From Bacteroidota bacterium (GTDB taxonomy: Bacteria > Bacteroidota > Ignavibacteria > Ignavibacteriales > Melioribacteraceae): a stretch of DNA of 64,000 bases. Positions 62,747-64,000 of this stretch are shown here, one piece after another. The position numbers were made by a program, and so were the translations under genes. Under the pieces are notes generated by a model. It was not told where the DNA came from. It ran no database searches and saw nothing but the letters and a program-made list of their open reading frames with translations. The stretch covers positions 62,001 through 126,000 of the forward strand of contig JAEWUC010000002.1 of NCBI GenBank assembly GCA_023397505.1. The letters are read 5' to 3'. Each line of letters begins with the position of its first letter. Positions within the stretch are counted from its first letter, which is position 1.

Positions 62747-63435
62747 TGTTCGATAGTAATCCTAAAAATATATCGTATTTATTTTCCGTAACGTTTCATA
62801 TCCTGTTGCTGTTAATATTTATGTTAATCAATTTTTCCGTTGATACCGACGATTCGGAATATGTCACAATCGGATTTGGTTCAGGCTTAAGTATGGGAAG
62901 TCCCGGCCCGGTCGGCGTTGACCAAAAGATCGAGAAGGATATTCTAAAGGAAGAAAAGCAACCTGTAAAAAAGGAAGAGCAGAAAAAAGTTGAACTGCCT
63001 GAAACTAAGAATAAAGATGAAGAAAATATTATTACTGCTGCAGATAAAAAGAAAAATAAAGAAACAACGGAAGCCGATAAAATTAAACCCATCAACGAGA
63101 AAGATACGAAAACAAAAGGCAGCGAATTAGCCGGGGAAGGCGAGGGTGGTTTCGGTTTTGAAATTGATTTTGGAGGCAAAGGAACAAGAAAAATTTATAG
63201 TTATAATCTGCCCGAATATCCGGAAGGTGTTGCTAAAGAAATTGATGTTAAGTTACGATTTACAATCCTACCGGATGGAACTGTCGGTAAAATTTTCCCT
63301 TTGATAAAAGCTGATGCCAGGCTGGAACTCGCGTCAATAAACTCACTTAGGCAATGGCGCTTTGAACCGCTTCCGCGCAACGCTAAACAAATAGAACAGA
63401 CCGTTGTTATAATTTTTCCATACCGTCTTCAATAA
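62746..63435 (+). CDS. TonB/TolA-like energy transducer
   Basis: 229 residues. Transmembrane helix about 11-29, a Lys/Glu-rich periplasmic spacer (about 60-125), and a TonB_C domain (about 145-229: LPEYPEGVAKEIDVKLRFTI, LPDGTVGKI, LRQWRFEPLP). It spans the periplasm and passes proton-motive energy from ExbB/ExbD to an outer-membrane partner, possibly the barrel at 57737. The 3' end overlaps the convergent small gene by 29 bases. Confidence 0.92.
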   Translation: MFDSNPKNISYLFSVTFHILLLLIFMLINFSVDTDDSEYVTIGFGSGLSMGSPGPVGVDQKIEKDILKEEKQPVKKEEQKKVELPETKNKDEENIITAADKKKNKETTEADKIKPINEKDTKTKGSELAGEGEGGFGFEIDFGGKGTRKIYSYNLPEYPEGVAKEIDVKLRFTILPDGTVGKIFPLIKADARLELASINSLRQWRFEPLPRNAKQIEQTVVIIFPYRLQ

Positions 63436-63712
63436 CAGTTTTGTCGTTTCCGTAATAAACTTTGTAAAACAATATCTCAATAAAAGCTAATAAAGTTAGT
63501 GCAATATCATCGCTGTTGTAGTATAAACCCAAACCCTCCGGTTCAAAAACTAATTTAACCAACGATGTAGTTATCGACCAGCCCACCGCAAATAGAATTA
63601 TTATTAAAGCAAGATTTATAAAACCGGATGAAATTGATTCATCCTGCCATTTTTTTGTAAAAATTATACAAGCAAAAATTAAGTGTGTCGCAAAAATTAT
63701 AGCCGATATCAT
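63407..63712 (-). CDS. Small membrane protein of unknown function
   Basis: 101 residues with three predicted transmembrane helices (about 2-18, 29-53 and 68-85) and a charged C-terminus. No motif is recognised. It starts five bases after the stop of the upstream minus-strand gene, with AGGCAG as a plausible ribosome site, and its end overlaps the TonB-like gene tail to tail. Probably forms a two-gene unit with its neighbour. Confidence 0.65.
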   Translation of the reverse strand: MISAIIFATHLIFACIIFTKKWQDESISSGFINLALIIILFAVGWSITTSLVKLVFEPEGLGLYYNSDDIALTLLAFIEILFYKVYYGNDKTVIEDGMEKL

Positions 63713-63717
63713 TGTGT

Positions 63718-64000
63718 TTATTCTGCCTGGTTAAAGTTCTTTTTGTTAATTATTTGAACACCGATAAGTCCGCCAACAATTCCGAAAATTGAATTTACAA
63801 CTAAATTATTAATAATGACCGAAAACGTATATAACGAAGAAAAACCATAATTTAATATATCATTTCTTACTTCTTGAAAAAGAGTTAAAATATTTTTTTG
63901 CATTTCTTCGGTTATCGGAAAAGTAACAATTATTTTTTGAAGTTCGGGAAGCATGGCAACAATGTCGTTGTGCCTTGTTATTAAAGTTATCATAATATCA
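63718..64000 (-). CDS. Membrane protein, probably C-terminal part, DUF4199-like layout
   Basis: The frame is open to the right edge; an ATG at 63993 gives 91 residues, but the codons before it (GAT ATT) are also open, so the protein probably begins outside the window. A helical stretch (about 20-50 of the visible part) is followed by a transmembrane segment VVNSIFGIVGGLIGVQII and the short tail NKKNFNQAE. This ending resembles DUF4199-type proteins of Bacteroidota, but the identification is weak. Confidence 0.5.
   Translation of the reverse strand, partial: DIMITLITRHNDIVAMLPELQKIIVTFPITEEMQKNILTLFQEVRNDILNYGFSSLYTFSVIINNLVVNSIFGIVGGLIGVQIINKKNFNQAE

Noticed and set aside
1..64000. CRISPR arrays, insertion sequences, phage genes, replication origin
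   Set aside because: No regularly spaced direct repeats, transposase, integrase, phage structural genes or DnaA-box cluster were seen on either strand.

Overview
The window looks like a chromosomal segment of an AT-rich, Gram-negative member of the Bacteroidota/Chlorobiota lineage, most likely an Ignavibacteria-type (Melioribacter/Ignavibacterium-like) bacterium. The pointers are type IX secretion C-terminal sorting domains with the NPFNPST signature, an atpD-atpC pair split from the other ATP synthase genes, an 11-subunit nuo operon lacking nuoE/F/G, a membrane pyrophosphatase, and pterin genes like those of green sulfur bacteria. Taxonomy is inferred from gene content only. No phage, insertion sequence, CRISPR array or rRNA is present. 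One tRNA gene (Leu, GAG) was found.

Layout. 1-823: end of a 2-oxoacid:ferredoxin oxidoreductase operon. 1137-6843: two large orphan PAS-rich histidine kinases with closely related catalytic halves. 7071-8893: atpD-atpC. 8968-10440 (minus): superoxide dismutase with a possible second, Tat-exported start, an IscA-type protein and a small unknown protein. 10820-13012: K+-dependent-type membrane pyrophosphatase. 13200-15409: two lipoproteins and an exported thioredoxin-like protein. 15540-26484 (minus): nuoA-B-C-D-H-I-J-K-L-M-N, with a four-helix-bundle (23S intervening-sequence-type) gene wedged between nuoC and nuoD and hairpin repeats in several gaps.

26667-36590: SPOR-domain protein, exported MsrB, DMT and MATE transporters, a GT-C membrane glycosyltransferase, TatA, HtpG and fumarase. 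36591-43428: two large type IX-secreted proteins (a putative metalloprotease and a cadherin/Ig-like giant broken by an in-frame stop), bracketed by fumC and by a second, diverged copy of the fumC 3' end. 43587-46371: a lipoprotein made of two Cache-like sensor repeats and an M28 peptidase.

46657-50347: dodecin, two peroxiredoxins, then a pterin operon (eukaryote-like PTPS, GTP cyclohydrolase I, two SDRs) that fits tetrahydrobiopterin-type synthesis. 50397-52772: an ECF sigma/anti-sigma pair flanked by two Spy/LTxxQ-like periplasmic proteins. 52846-52932: tRNA-Leu. 52964-63435: TPR proteins, DUF92 protein, a plug-less outer-membrane barrel, an HU-like/SPOR transmembrane protein and ExbB/ExbD/TonB, tightly packed and probably one envelope operon from 53972 on. 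The right edge holds two small membrane proteins on the minus strand.

The best leads are the fumC 3'-end duplication around the secreted-protein cassette, the four-helix-bundle gene inside nuo, the HU-SPOR/ExbBD/TonB operon, the lipid-anchored double Cache protein, the dual-start SOD, and the PTPS-folE-SDR operon.
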